From Ampelocalamus luodianensis (Eukaryota; Streptophyta; Magnoliopsida; Poales; Poaceae): 64,000 nucleotides of DNA. The number at the start of each line of letters is the position of its first letter. The first letter of the stretch is position 1. Position numbers and translations under genes: made by a program. The DNA is taken from positions 58,849,655 through 58,913,654 of the forward strand of contig CM070618.1 of the NCBI GenBank assembly GCA_036346255.1. Direction: 5' to 3'. The notes below the pieces were generated by a model. It was given only the letters and a program-made list of their open reading frames with translations. It searched no databases and was not told the origin of the DNA. Shown piece after piece: positions 33,310-45,229 of the stretch.

Positions 33310-34395
33310 ATGGACTCTTCGGCAAACTTCTACGCGAAGATGTTGCAGAAGCGCAAGTGGCTTGCGTAGAAGAGAAAATATTTACAATACCCAGATCGAA
33401 CAATGAAAGATGCTCAAGTACCACCACGTTTTCCAATCCCGCAGCATGTGTGTGGCAAACGGCGAGATCATTCATCCACACACCTGCACACCGCCGCTTT
33501 GGCGTACTACACGTGCGGGCACCACCTCGTAAGCGTTTCTTTCGCGCACATCGATTTTCCTCAATGTTGAATTCCTAAAATTTTTAACATCATCCCCACG
33601 TAATGACAGCCTGAGATGCGCTGCCACTTCTTCAAGTGGATCGACGGCCCAGAGATGTACGACAGAGCATTCATCCACCGGTACATCTTTGAACTACTCG
33701 GTGCGGCGAGAACTTCGCGGTGGAAACCTTACGCATTGCACCACGCTGAGGAGGCTCGGCGAGCCCAATACTCGCTCGGGCGTAATCCATATCGACGACG
33801 TTAGTTATGAAGAATTTACATCCTTATTACGTTTTTCACTGTACGGTGTACCTACATCATACAATCGCAGGACATGAACGACTTCGACATACCAGCCCGA
33901 GGTGGACAGTCTCGCGACAAGGGCAAGGGAAAGGCTCATAAGGCTGAGCCCGGCTGCCACATCTTATCCGGTCGCCCGGGCGTAATCCGTATCCACGACG
34001 TGAGTTATGAAGAATTTACATTCTTCTTACATTTTTCACTATACGGTGCACTTATATCATGGAATCGCAGGACATGGACGACTTCGACATACCAGCCTGA
34101 GGTCGACAGTCCCGCGACAAGGGTAAGGGAAAGACTCATCCGGCTGAGCCCGGCCGCCACAACATCTCCGATCGCCCGGGCCTAATTCGTATCGACGACG
34201 TGAGTTATGAAGAATTGATATCCTTCTTAAGATTTTCACTATACACTGCACTTACATCATGGAATTGCAGGACATAGATGACTTCGACATACCAGCCCGA
34301 CGTGGACAGTCCCGCGACAAGGCGAAGGGGAAGGCCGACCAGGAGTTCAACGCCGTGCTAGCAAGGAAGGGAAAATGGCCCCAGTCCACGCAGTA
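33310..34395 (+). pseudogene. GRF-like zinc-finger gene with triplicated 3' exon (MULE-1)
   Basis: The ATG at 33310 starts MDSSANFYAKMLQKRKWLA, followed at once by a TAG. Continuing frames give PPRFPIPQH, then VCGKRRDHSS..YYTCGHH (to about 33525). After a putative intron comes RCHFFKWIDGPEMYDRAFI (33614 on), together resembling a GRF finger (C.G..Y.C...C.FFKWID). Three tandem units of about 208 bp follow (near 33775, 33983 and 34191). Each has an intron ending tcgcag or ttgcag and an exon encoding DDFDIPARGGQSRDKGKGKA. The last exon ends with the stop TAG at 34393. The early stop and scattered frameshifts mark it as decayed. The GRF call rests on the pattern only. Confidence 0.55.
33775..34390 (+). 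repeat. Three-copy tandem repeat of exon plus intron, about 208 bp
   Basis: cgtgagttatgaagaatt recurs near 33800, 34000 and 34200, each followed by an AT-rich intron and then a GACTTCGACATACCAGCC exon. The three exons keep the same peptide with few changes. Confidence 0.85.
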
Positions 34396-34631
34396 GGTCG
34401 GGTCATTACGTAGTAGTCCCCCGTCTTACCCCACATGGTTTTTACTATCCCCTAAAGGCATGTACAGTTATATGGTCCGGATGCTTGTGTCGTAATGTAC
34501 CGTAGTAGTAGCGAGGATGACTAAAGCAATTTGCCGAACCATCATGCCATGTCACTACGTGTAACATGCTTCTGTCCGCGGACACTAATGTAGTTCTGGT
34601 TCCGTGTCTCCGCTAAGCCATCAAAGCAAGC

Positions 34632-34776
34632 CTATATTGCAAGTATGCCTCTTCTAGTGGAGTCCCAGAAAGAACCATTCGCACCGACATCGAATCCTCC
34701 ATATTTTAGGGCATCTTCATAATCACAACGAGCATTCTCAACCCCTTCAATCATATTCTCTACAAGCTTCATAAAC
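34632..34776 (-). other. Short conserved-looking minus-strand reading frame (MULE-1 right arm)
   Basis: The open frame encodes FMKLVENMIEGVENARCDYE, then ALKYGGFDVGANGSFWDSTRRG, ending at a stop. It has normal protein composition and no compositional excuse. Upstream the frame is broken by stops near 34820. No family is recognised. It may be the 3' end of a further MULE-borne gene. Confidence 0.3.
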
Positions 34777-35244
34777 TACTTCACCGACTCCCTGCCTATA
34801 TACGTTCAGACGACTTCATCGAGGAGGGACTCCAATAGTTTGGACAACAAGACAATTTGCTTCGACGACATCCTCAAGGTTATACCTCGTCTGATATGAT
34901 TATCAATCATCCTTTCTGTGAAGGAATAAAATTATACAAAAATTACAGAAGCAACAACACTATGACGGGAGGCTCCACAAAAAGTTTCGTAATTTTTCTA
35001 AAATCATTTCCTATATTTTTAAATTACTACAAACAGCACTGAAACTGCGACGAAACTCTGATTTCCGAGAAAAGGAAACCCTAATTTACAAACCTCCATA
35101 CCCTTATTTCTCAATGAAAGTTTTTTTACAAATCTCAGTGCCGATATTTTTTTATGAATCAAATATCATTAAATAATATTTAAATTTAAAATGTTTCATT
35201 TTTTCATTCTTTTTTTTTCAAAAATTTCAAAAAAAAAAACTCAC

Positions 35245-35421
35245 CTACCGCGCCGGCCACCGGGGCGAGGCCAGCTGTCACGCCCGGGGCCGGGGGCAGG
35301 TGCCTGCCGCCCTCGGTTACTGTGGCATGACTACTGTATAAAGGCTAAATTTGCAAATTAGGGTGAACAAGAGCTAGTTTTGAAATTCAAAATGCTACAG
35401 GGTCACGAATGCAAAAATTTC
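35245..35421 (-). repeat. MULE-1 right terminal inverted repeat
   Basis: The complement of this segment aligns with 25257-25430. It ends gcaaaaatttc next to the 9-mer CTGGTGGAG. The GDSL gene's ATG lies 117 bp beyond the element's last base. Confidence 0.85.
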
Positions 35422-35538
35422 CTGGTGGAGTTGGTTGGTGACACAGTAACAGTCGCGGGCTCGCGGCGTCTTACCTTCCCCTGTCGACTTCTTCTCCGTC
35501 CACTTCGAGCGGAAATCCTCCGGGAGGGGGGAAAAGGC

Positions 35539-38500
35539 ATGGCTTCCTCTGCCTCGGCCAGGACGGTGATGGTGATCGTGGTGGCGGTGGCGCTACTGGC
35601 GGCGGTGCAGGCGCGGGAGGCGCCAGCGCCGGCGTGCTACCCGCGGGTGTTCAGCTTCGGGGATTCACTGGCGGACACGGGCAACATCCCCTTCCTCTAC
35701 GGCAATGACTCCCGCGAACCCGCGCTATTGCCGCCCTACGGCGAGACCTTCTTCCACCGCGCCACCGGCCGCTTCTCCAACGGCCGCCTCGTCGTCGACT
35801 TCATCGGTACGCTAGCGACAACCACCCACCTCGACCTATCGTCTTACTATCACTAGTACTAATTTGAAACTTATGTGGGTGCGCTGCGCCGCAGCGGCCG
35901 GGCTGGGGCTGCCGTTCGTGCGGCCGTACTGGAGCGGGCGGAGCCCGGAGGACTACGCGTGCGGGGCCAACTTCGCGGTGGGCGGCGCCACGGCGCTGAG
36001 CCCGGACTTCTTCTGGGAGAGAGGGGTGCCCATGAGCGACACGGTTCACCTCGACATGGAGATGAAGTGGTTCCGCGACCTGCTCGACCTGCTCTGCCCT
36101 GGCGACTTGGCCGGTATGTTGATTCACTGCCTTCTCCTTCCCCGCTTTGACCTGCGCTCTTCTCTACCAGATTGAGCGATTGGAATGTTGGAAACAGAAT
36201 ACCACTTGAATTCTTTGGAACAAACAAGGGCGAGAGCTACATCCTATGAATGGTCATATGCAGTTACTTGCTTTACGATAAAAAAATGCTTCCCAAGAGT
36301 AGAAATGCACCAGGGAATGGTGATATAGGCAAAGTAATTCATCGCTAACAACAATAATAAGTTCACGTATTTGTGACTTGAAGAATAATTGATGTCATTT
36401 GTTAATGCAACTAGGCAGATAGTCCATTGACGTCCATATCAGTCATTGTCGAATGCCAGCTGAAGCTGCAGCCTAATAGTAGAAATTTCAGCAGAAGGCG
36501 TGGTCAAACTTTCTGCTGCTTCATTTTTTTTGCTCAACAAATCACCACCACATTATTGTTTTCCAAAGGACAACACTTTGTCGGTAGAAGTTGAAAGACA
36601 TGAAATGTTTGATCCACATGAAGCAATTTCGATGAGATGAATTGTTAAAGCCCAGGAACTGATGTGATACAACAATACTAGAGATCAATTATTCTGCTAG
36701 GGGAAAGATTACGCTGCTAAATCTTAGCTGTAATGGGATCAGAAATGAATGGTAGTAAACTTGCGGTGAGCCTTTGACTGTTCTACAACCGTCGGACGCC
36801 GTAATTTCCGTACTTTCTGAACACTTTCTTCTTTTAGCTACGATATCTTCTTTACATACTGATTCATAACCCTGTTTGTTACACAGGTTGCACGGGCATG
36901 ATGGACCAATCTCTCTTCTTGGTTGGAGAAATTGGGGGCAATGATTACAACCAACCTCTTTTCTCTGGGGTTCCTTTGAGAAGGTTCGAGCTTCACCTGA
37001 GTGTCATTACAAACTTTCTGCTACAATCACCGTGAGTCATTTGCTGCTGCTGTTGTTGTCATTGTTACTTCTATCTTGAGTTCCTAACCCAAGAAACAGT
37101 ACAGAAGTATATAGTTAGTAATGCAAGTAAGTTGAGTTTGCAGGAATTGATCAGGTTGGGGCTAAAACGTTGGTGGTTCCTGGTAACTTCCCAATCGGGT
37201 GCGTCCCAATCTACCTCACGATATTCCAGAGTGATAACAAGGAAGATTACGAGCCAGAGACGGGCTGCCTCAGGTGGATGAATGAGTTCTCACAGTACCA
37301 CAACAAACTTCTTTTGATGAACTCGACGAGTTGCGCAAGCTTCACCCTACTGTGGAGATCATCTACGCCGATTATTATGGAGCTGCTATGGAGATCTTCC
37401 TTTCCCTGAACAATTTGGTGAGTTCACAGATTGCCCTTTAATTTCTATTTATGAAAGTCAGTTTGTAGGATACAAGTACAAGACTTTTAATGAAGACGTG
37501 CCAGTCGCTATCTAGTGCCTTTCTTAAACAAAGTAACTCTTTCTCTGTGCTTATATACTATACAGCTAAACATGATTTCTCTCTCCTTACGTTTATCAAG
37601 TTTGCTAGGCCTGTCTGGGTAGGGGAATTTTATAGATATATTGTTGAGATAGGGTGACCTATATCATATTTACTTTAGGACTTGGAGAGATGCTGCATGA
37701 ATTTCTAGATGAATTTTAATAGGATTAGGATTCCTACTTTTTTAAAAAGGAAAACTAGAAGACTATGGACTTGTTTGGTTTGTAACCCTAGATTAAAATT
37801 TTGGTATTATCAAAATCTGGGGAAAAAAATAGCGTTTGGATCGTAGCCATATCAATTCACGAGTAATACCAAAATTGATGTGTTTGGATTGCAGTCATGC
37901 TAAAATTTGCCAAAATTAAGAGTATGACATGTGAGACCCGCATGATATATATATACCAACAGTAATTTTGTTTTGTTGATTAAATAACAAGGAACACAAC
38001 GGTTCAATCGGATCACAAATCGGATACTCGATTTAGCAAATATGGCCATTTAAAATTTGATAATCAAATTAACCATGCCATTAATGCTACTAGTCTCAGC
38101 AAACCATAATCTGCCACGTGCTCTTTGCTCCTTGCAGCAAGCTTTCCAGCCGAGCCAAAACATTGGCGATAAGCGAGCGTGACCAAAATTTTGGTTTGGC
38201 ACATGACATGTTGGAGCTGAGTCAAATGCTAGCTAATTTTTAGGGTAATATCAAAATTTTAGTATGACAATGCTGGGGCTATGAACCAAACAAGCCTTAT
38301 ATAAACCTACTAAGCAAACCAACCAAAGGAACTCATCCAAAGCGATGACACATGTGAGGATTTGAGACTAAGTTATTATTTAGCATTAGATTCTCGTATA
38401 GATTCGAGAGGGTCGTGAGCGATAATCCCTTGTACTCTTTCAAAGTTGTGCTTAAAAATTTGTGATCGGGTTCACAAATCTTTATCTCTTGTCGTGGTTA

Positions 38501-41119
38501 CTTTGTTGTCGTTATTTCAGCTTGTCTCTACAAGATTTTTCTACTTTGTTTTTGATATCGCATACACTGCATACATATCTCACAAACCCTAATCCGAATC
38601 ATGGTTGATGCGCATTATAATAGGTATCAGATTATAACATATATCTTAAAATTTGAACTAATTACCAAAAATTCCTAAAATATCCCCTCATCCAAATCAC
38701 GTCATGAAAGAGATTACAAACGTACTCTACTTTCTCGCATTGCTAACGAATCAATGGACAATTTTTTTGAACGAGCACGACGGACTAGCCAGTCAAGCAT
38801 ATATATATATAAAAGGGAGAAGAGGATTGACCCAGTTTATAAGGGAAATTGGGTCCGAAACCCTTAACAGATGCACGGTTTCAGAGAAGAAAACCAGCAA
38901 CCAACCCCGAGACGACAAAACAACCTTGACTCAACAGAACGACGCCCACTCCAAATGGCACACGACAACAGCAAGTCCAACCCAACTCTACTCGCTAACC
39001 AACCAAACAATCGCCCTCACAACTCTGGCTTACGGAGCTCACCACACGCCGCACCTTTCTAACACACGAGTCGGCGGAGCCCTACTCCCACGCCACACCT
39101 CACTGTCACTCTAGACGGCGGAGCCCTGCTCCCACGCCGCATCTTTCTGCCACACAAGTCAGCTTCGGAGGAGCGCGCATCGGACCGAAATGCTGTCGAA
39201 AAGCGCCAAACCAGAACGAAGAGCCGCCGTGAATCAAGGACGTTAGGGTAAACCTACAGAAGAAGCCGGCGGTTGAAACCAAAGAGAGCAGGGGCATCTC
39301 GAAGCGACGCCTTCAGGAAGGTGACGATATCAATGTCGTCGTCGCCCGTCCGGACACCCGGACTGGGTTTTCACCCGGAGAAGCATCTAGGGTGGGGAGG
39401 CGCAAAATATCGCCTCCAGGGAGGGAATGGTGCCCGTGGGCGTCAACGACAGAGCTTTGCTATGGATCCGTCGCCCCAACCCCGCACAAAAGTGGTACGC
39501 TGCGACCCACGCCAAAGATCGCACGCGGCGAACACGAGGCACACCACGCGCCGGTGTACCAAACAGAGACCTCCCGCCAACATCTCGCTCGGCGCGCGCT
39601 GTCGCCGCAATTTACAAGACCAGTGCGTCGTCGCGCCGGCCGACGCCGTCGCCGCCAAGCGGCACGCAGAGCTAACGCAGCAAGCATGAGCCACGCCGCC
39701 GCCGCGGGCCGAGCTAACGCAGCAGCACCGCGGCCGCCCACGCCACACCGCGCTTCGATGGAGCCGCGGCGGCGGCCGCGCGACGCCGACCACCAACACG
39801 CCACGCGTTCGCCCAGACGGCCGGATCCGACGCCGCGAGGAAGCCGCAGCCATCGCCGACGCCGCCGCCACCCGGCGAAGGAGCCCGCCGGCCGCGCAGA
39901 GCTCGATCCGCCCGCGAGCGCCGATCCGGCGCCGACGACGCGCACGGCCACCACCACGCCAGAGCACCGAGAGGCGCGATCCGTGGCGAGCAGGCCACCA
40001 AGACGTAGATCCGGCCGGCAGGAGGCCCGATCCGGCCAGGCCGGAACGGAACCGGAGAGGACGCCACGGCCCGGCGAGCACCTCTCTATGAAGAAAACCA
40101 GCCAGCGGGGGAGGGAGAAGGAGGAGGGGAGAGGAGAAAGGGGGAGGGGGGCCGCGACGCCGGAGGGCGGCGGCGGCCGGCAGGCGCGGGGGGGGTGGGT
40201 GCTGGCGGGCTAAACTTCTACCTTTCCCCCACAGTTTTTTCACCAAAGAAGCTAAGCCAGATTGAATCAATGGACAATGACTTCACAGGAGGTTGATGTT
40301 ATGCTATTTTGTTTGTTCCTGCTTCCACTATTCACAGTACAAACCAAAGTGACCAGAGGAGCTGGATAACAATAGCTCCTGAGTCCTGAGAAGACACAGA
40401 CACAAAATCTAGTACCGGGGAAATTGTTATCAAATAGGAGCCTGTTTAATTAGGTTTCTAGTGAAATACTGGTACCAATTATTATCAAATGACATATCAG
40501 TAGCTTTCAAAAGTAGCAGCATATAACATCAAGTACAACTGTATTTTATTCGGTAACATCATTTTTATTTCTGTTGCATATCCCCATTGTTAATGTTACC
40601 CTTCTTAAATATATTATGTACAGTACAAACTAACACCAAATCACTTGGATTGAGCTTCAGATTTAACAAGTTAGTTGGTTTCACTAGATAAACTGTGTAG
40701 AAGCCTTAGAAGCTAAGGAAAAAGCACATAGTTTCTTTTTCGTTTTTTGAAACATGGGAGGATAGCCGCATAGTGTCGTAAAAAATGACATTTTTTGCTG
40801 GCTGCTCTCCTGTTTTACATTGCTATTACTACTATTCAGGATCGAGGATCCTTTGGTGGCTTGCTGCGGCGGCGGAGGACCTTATGGTGTGTCCATGACT
40901 GCAAGGTGTGGAGTTGGAGAATACAAGGTGTGTGATGACCCACAAAAGTACGGATCATGGGATGGCATGCATCCCTCAGAAGCTGCGTACAAGGCCATTG
41001 CAAATGGCCTGCTAAGAGGTTCATACACTCAGCCTCCAATTGCCGCCACCACCAGTTCTTGTCCACAACTTACTGAGCTGGGCTCTTCTGTTGGATACAA
41101 GGCCCTCTACGACTTGTAA
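35539..41119 (+). CDS. GDSL esterase/lipase, five exons (frameshifted as sequenced)
   Basis: Exons: 35539-35806, 35895-36113, 36887-37031, 37144-37417 and 40840-41119, all with GT..AG introns. The start MASSASARTVMVIVV opens a signal peptide (hydrophobic to about residue 26), so the enzyme is probably secreted or vacuolar. Family blocks are present: FSFGDSLADTGN (nucleophile Ser), GANFAVGGAT, GEIGGNDYN (oxyanion Asn) and WDGMHPSEAAY (Asp and His), ending LGSSVGYKALYDL. Length would be about 395 residues, normal for the family, which hydrolyses acyl esters. Exons 1 and 2 are intact. Exon 3 has four apparent one-base losses, exon 4 three, and the exon 5 start one, all in short homopolymers. It is either a recent pseudogene or a sequencing artefact. 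The 3.4-kb last intron carries a MITE and a LINE-like insert. Confidence 0.85.
37767..38296. mobile_element. Tourist-like MITE in GDSL intron 4
   Basis: The ends GGACTTGTTTGGTT and AACCAAACAAGCC are inverted. The interior shares ccaaaattttggt and gtttggattg motifs with the element at 15728-16292, so they are probably one family. Flanking trinucleotides TAT and TTA do not match exactly. Confidence 0.65.
38763..40263 (-). mobile_element. LINE-like non-coding insertion with 15-bp target duplication
   Basis: GAATCAATGGACAAT occurs at 38748-38762 and again at 40264-40278. Read on the minus strand, the insert starts in a GC-rich region (40200-39600), continues through aggcgatattttgcgcctcc and ends gagcacgagttcaaaaaaa-like at the duplication. 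The A tail and long variable target duplication are hallmarks of target-primed reverse transcription (LINE or LINE-mobilised). No endonuclease or RT is encoded. It lies in GDSL intron 4, antisense to the gene. The A tail is short (about 7). Confidence 0.72.
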
Positions 41120-41278
41120 TAACTAGGGGCCTGCGCGGCCCTTGGCGCGCGGGTGGAAGTGGAACAGTGACTATCACGCTATATATATAGACTAATCCTA
41201 TACTGAGTCTTGTATCTTAATACGGTTGTAACTTGTACGTACCTTGTATCAATTATTCATTAAATTATAGTGTCATAA

Positions 41279-41560
41279 GTGCATGTACAATGATACAGAC
41301 AGTTACTGTCTATAGCAACTCTTCATGTCATCTATAGACAGTATTAAAGACAGCTTATACAGTGGTTTGTGGTGATATAGTCGACTATAAGATTGTAGAT
41401 AACACACAATCTTTAATGTTTTTCTTGGTTCTAGGGCTACAGTCGACTGCAGGATTGTAGACAGTAATATTTTCTCTCTTTATTCTCTTTCATTCACGCC
41501 AGTAAAAATTCTATGTAGCAGAAGTTATAGACGGCTGACATAAGCCTATTGTACATGCTC
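41279..41560. mobile_element. Tourist-like MITE, TAA target duplication
   Basis: Inverted ends GTGCATGTACAAT and ATTGTACATGCTC bound 282 bp. TAA flanks both sides (41276-41278 and 41561-41563). The same family as 56853-57137, sharing cttcatgtca and gattgtagata(a)ca-type blocks in the same order. Confidence 0.88.
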
Positions 41561-41848
41561 TAATGATTGAAGGTAAGCAAACTTTTTTTAAAAAAATATT
41601 ATTATTTTTAAAGATATTTACAAAAAATAAATAGTCGATTAAAAAAATTACAAAAATGTATCTCTGTCGCCATTGAATCGGCGACAGAATGATCGCCAGC
41701 TCAATCGCGATAGGACCTCGCCCCGACTGCCGCCATTGAGGTATTTATCGCCGCTGAATCGGCGACAGAATGAATCGCCATTGAATCGGCGACAGAATGA
41801 ATCGCCAGCTTGAATCGGCGTCAGACCTATCGCCAGCTTGAACTGCAA

Positions 41849-42240
41849 TTCATTCCCAACCCTTATTTTCCTATTTCACTTAGGCGCTTTGTGATTTTCA
41901 TAAATTTTAAAGAGTACAAAATCATTAGACTCGTAATAACATTTTATCATCATCGTATGTTGTTCTACTACTGCTAATTTCTGAGAATTTAGCGAGAACG
42001 CTTGAGGTATGAACGATTCGTAAAAGGAAGATAAGTGATATTGCCATTCCCAACCCTTATTTTCCCTATTTCACTTAGGCGCTTTGTGATTTTCATAAAT
42101 TTTAAACGATGTAAATCATTAGACTTGTAATAACATTTTATCATCATCGATGTTGTTCTACTACAGCTTAATTTTCTGAGAATTTAGCGAGGACGCTTGA
42201 GGTATGAACGATTCGTAAAAGGAAGATAAGTGATATTGCC
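41849..42240. repeat. 192-bp tandem duplication in the MULE-2 left arm
   Basis: cattcccaacccttattttc at 41849 recurs at 42041. The copies run through ggtatgaacgattcgtaaaa and ggaagataagtgatattgcc with only small differences. Confidence 0.85.
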
Positions 42241-42289
42241 ATTCGATCGGAATTCATACACTCGATATTACGTAACTTGCGTAAGAACG

Positions 42290-44954
42290 CCATAACACTT
42301 AACTAAAACGATAATTGACAACATTGATAATAATATTTTTGTCGTGGTCGCGACGTCAACGCGTCTCCCATGTGCATCGCCTAGTCGGCACCGAACGAGG
42401 TCCTCGTGGTGACGCCTGCACGCGGATGTCTCCTTGGTCCCGAGCATTTCGCGTGGGCATGTCTTGAAGGTGTGCCTGGACTCCCGCAAATGGAGCACTT
42501 CTTCGTGCGACGTCCGCTTCGCTTCGCCCATATCGCTCTCGATCGTCGTCACCGCCGCCGCCAACCTTTCCTTGAGCCTACCAATGTCCGCGCCCGCATT
42601 AGTTGCTCCTGTGATGGATGACCAGGTGAAATGGCCAACAACGGCGTAACCATACATCTCTCCACTCCATGTTTGCATCACCGCCTCCTTGGTGAAATAG
42701 TGAGAGAGTATCGACCGGGATGTCGCGCCACCGCCGAACAGCGCCATGACATGGGAGCGGGGCCTATGCGTAAGAAGGAGCTTGTTACAAGTGCATACGC
42801 AACTATCGCGCGTAGCGTGCACTCATGGGTGATCCTCTCGCGTTAGTCTCGCGACGCCTTTATCCTCGCACATTATCTCGGCGAAGCTCCTCGTGCCCAT
42901 CTTGAATGCCCGTGCATCTCACCCTTCTTGCTCTTCTCCTCCATGTATGCGTGATCATGGCGGAGTAGAGTACTCACATTTGCCATGGTGAGCGACGCAT
43001 TGCGCTTGTGGTACCGCGGAGAATTGCCTCGACAATACCAACCAAAGGGAGGCACCGCGCCGCGCATGACCCGATTGTAGACCTCGCTAGGTTGGTTGTC
43101 ATGATACCATATCGAGCACCACCTCGCCATGCGCAGCGACCACTTCTCCTTAAGCTCGTGGTCAATCCACCGAGAAGCATTTGACCTGCGGCCCTCGTCT
43201 TCCTCGTGACACTAGGAGCGCCTCGTGGGTAGTCGTGGCAATGCTTGGGGGCCTGGTTTGCGCTGGGGCGCTCCTAGTCGATGCCTCCTTCGTGGGTTTG
43301 GGCCCGGCCGCCCGCAATCTTCCGAGTGTGTCGAACTTACGCCTGTTCGGTTGCACAGCGCTGAACATGTTCATCAAGTCCTTGTTGCGAATCGCTATAG
43401 AAGTTTGCACCCAGTGCCTCATGCACCACATGCTCTGTAGATCCGCCATGGAAGTGGAACGTTTCTCCTCGCCAGTAGCCGTGTTATTGCACGCAGCAAG
43501 CCCGCGCTTTGGCCATGTATGAGGCATACGTTGGGACGGTCTCGCACAATGTAAATCCTCACATTCTTCAGAACCACAACAGCCTATCTCGTGTTCCCGC
43601 TTTCAACGAAAGCGAATGCCACGGAAGAACTTGATTGTTTCCGCCCGTCGCTATTGCGGTCGATGATTCGCCCTTGTACCGCCAATCAGAATGTGCCATC
43701 GATACACAAGATTGGACGACAAGGTTTAATGCATTGATGCATGGACCAAATGCGAAGAATGCTCGCTGTAGTATCCTCTTATTAGGCCACTTCGGATGCG
43801 TGGCCTTGAATGTCGCATGAGTGCCGGATTCTGCCTTGTATGACTCGAGTTGCCCAGGAGGTTGTGGTAGGAATCTCGAACGCGCCGAACCTTGATTCCA
43901 ATGCCTTCGCTTTGCCCTCCAAGCCTTGGCATAGCCGATAGTGTCTCGAACCTTGCCTCAATGGCCCGAATGATGGATCGTGGCTCAAAATCTAGGTTAT
44001 CCATGATCTCACCGCATATGAGATTGGCAATGAAGCTCGATGACGTTTCGGTGGATCATACGATCAACGACGACGCGATGTGAGGGACCACTATGGAGCA
44101 CTTCCAGAGGTGTCCCACTTGGGTCAAATGCGCAGCGCGCCAAGGGCATCCTCTATGCCGCACTTCACGCCGTAGCATCTTGGGGTAGACTTGACGACGG
44201 TGAATTTGCGTCGAACCGACAATGCCTGTAATTTGATCGCATCTTGCACGCCTCCTTGCATTTGTACGTAGCTCCTAGTCCGACTCGCTCGTCGCATCCC
44301 ATGGTACATAGGAGCCTTCGTTAACGACGAGGTTCTCGAATCGTATGTGTTCCACTCGGACGAACCACCGGTCCGCATCATCGCCGCCATAAGAACCTTC
44401 ATCTTCTGACAATGCCATATAGTCTTGGTCTTGAGCCCATCATTTCCACTAGGTCTTCCAGCTCCTCCCCTCGCCGCCAGCCCACTAGCTCGTCTCACCG
44501 AATGAGGTAACTCGGCCGTAGTCTTCATCGACGACATCGGCAACCTCTTGCCCTTCTCGCCATTTGCGCCTACCGAGTCACCTAGTTCTTCCCGGTGTCG
44601 CAAGTCCTACTTGTTCGGCAGCGATCTTGGAGTGGGTTTAGCATACGCTGAACCGTATGACCAATTTCCATCCTCTCCCTCGCCATGCGTATATCGACCG
44701 CCATGAATTTGTTCCTTTAGTTGCACTAACTCCCAATACGTGGGTTGTCCCGCCCGGGGCGAGGCACTCAATGTCGATCAGACATCACGGTCCACTTGGA
44801 ACGTGTGGAACAACCACCACATCACGCCGCCTATTGTACGTTGCTCGTGTCTTGGTAGGGCACGTCCGCGACCGGAAATAACTCAAATCAATTCCCTCGA
44901 CCCTCCATAATAGTCCTCGTACGTAGGAAATTTTGAAATTGACGACGTCGGACA
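42290..44954 (-). pseudogene. mudrA-like transposase pseudogene (MULE-2)
   Basis: The likely start ATG at 44954 gives MSDVVNFKISYVRG. In order downstream: FTVVKSTPRCYGVKCGIEDA (about 44240), the N-terminal region of MULE transposases; NLDFEPRSIIRAIEARFETL (near 43990); a degraded DDE region around 43700 (KYKG, VESENTR-like, frameshifted); WCMRH and NKDLMNMF (near 43400); RYGIMTTN (43110); and a SWIM-like CVCTCNKLLL..RPRSHV (about 42790). Frames change many times. The order and motifs match mudrA, the enzyme that moves MULEs. The copy is inactive. Confidence 0.82.
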
Positions 44955-45229
44955 TATTTGACGTCTTTGCAGATGTGAAGAACATTTACATGATGAACTA
45001 CATATGTGCAACTAAATATCTCACCAAAAAGTATGTAAACGGACTTCACTCGTGAATAAAGACATCAAGAATCATGTAATCCGTTCTGTTAATAAAATTA
45101 CCCGAGGGGTGGGCAACTTGACGAAACTAGCTTTTCTCCTCGTCCTCTCTCAGTGCCCTTCTTTTTTTGTTGAGTAAGACCGAGTCTGTGTGGAATTTCA
45201 CGGTTGCAAGAGGGTTTTGTAGAGGTCGG

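Larger units (their letters stand above)
25257..35421. mobile_element. MULE-1: Mutator-like element with PMD, GRF and mudrA genes
   Basis: Terminal inverted repeats of about 175 bp (25257-25430 and 35421-35245) share ttgcatt(t/c)gtg(g/a)ccctgtagca and ttcaccctaatttgcaaatttagcc. Flanking 9-mers CAGTTGGAG (25248-25256) and CTGGTGGAG (35422-35430) match at 7 of 9 bases, consistent with an old 9-bp MULE target duplication. Inside are a PMD gene (+), a GRF/coiled-coil gene (-), a mudrA pseudogene (-), a minisatellite and a second GRF-type gene (+). The element is 10.2 kb and ends just before the GDSL gene. All its genes have lesions, so it is probably not autonomous. Confidence 0.88.

Noticed and set aside
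39392..40270. Long open frames on both strands in GC-rich DNA (up to 275 codons)
   Set aside because: They overlap in several frames, are Arg/Pro/Ala-rich by composition and lie inside the LINE-like insert.
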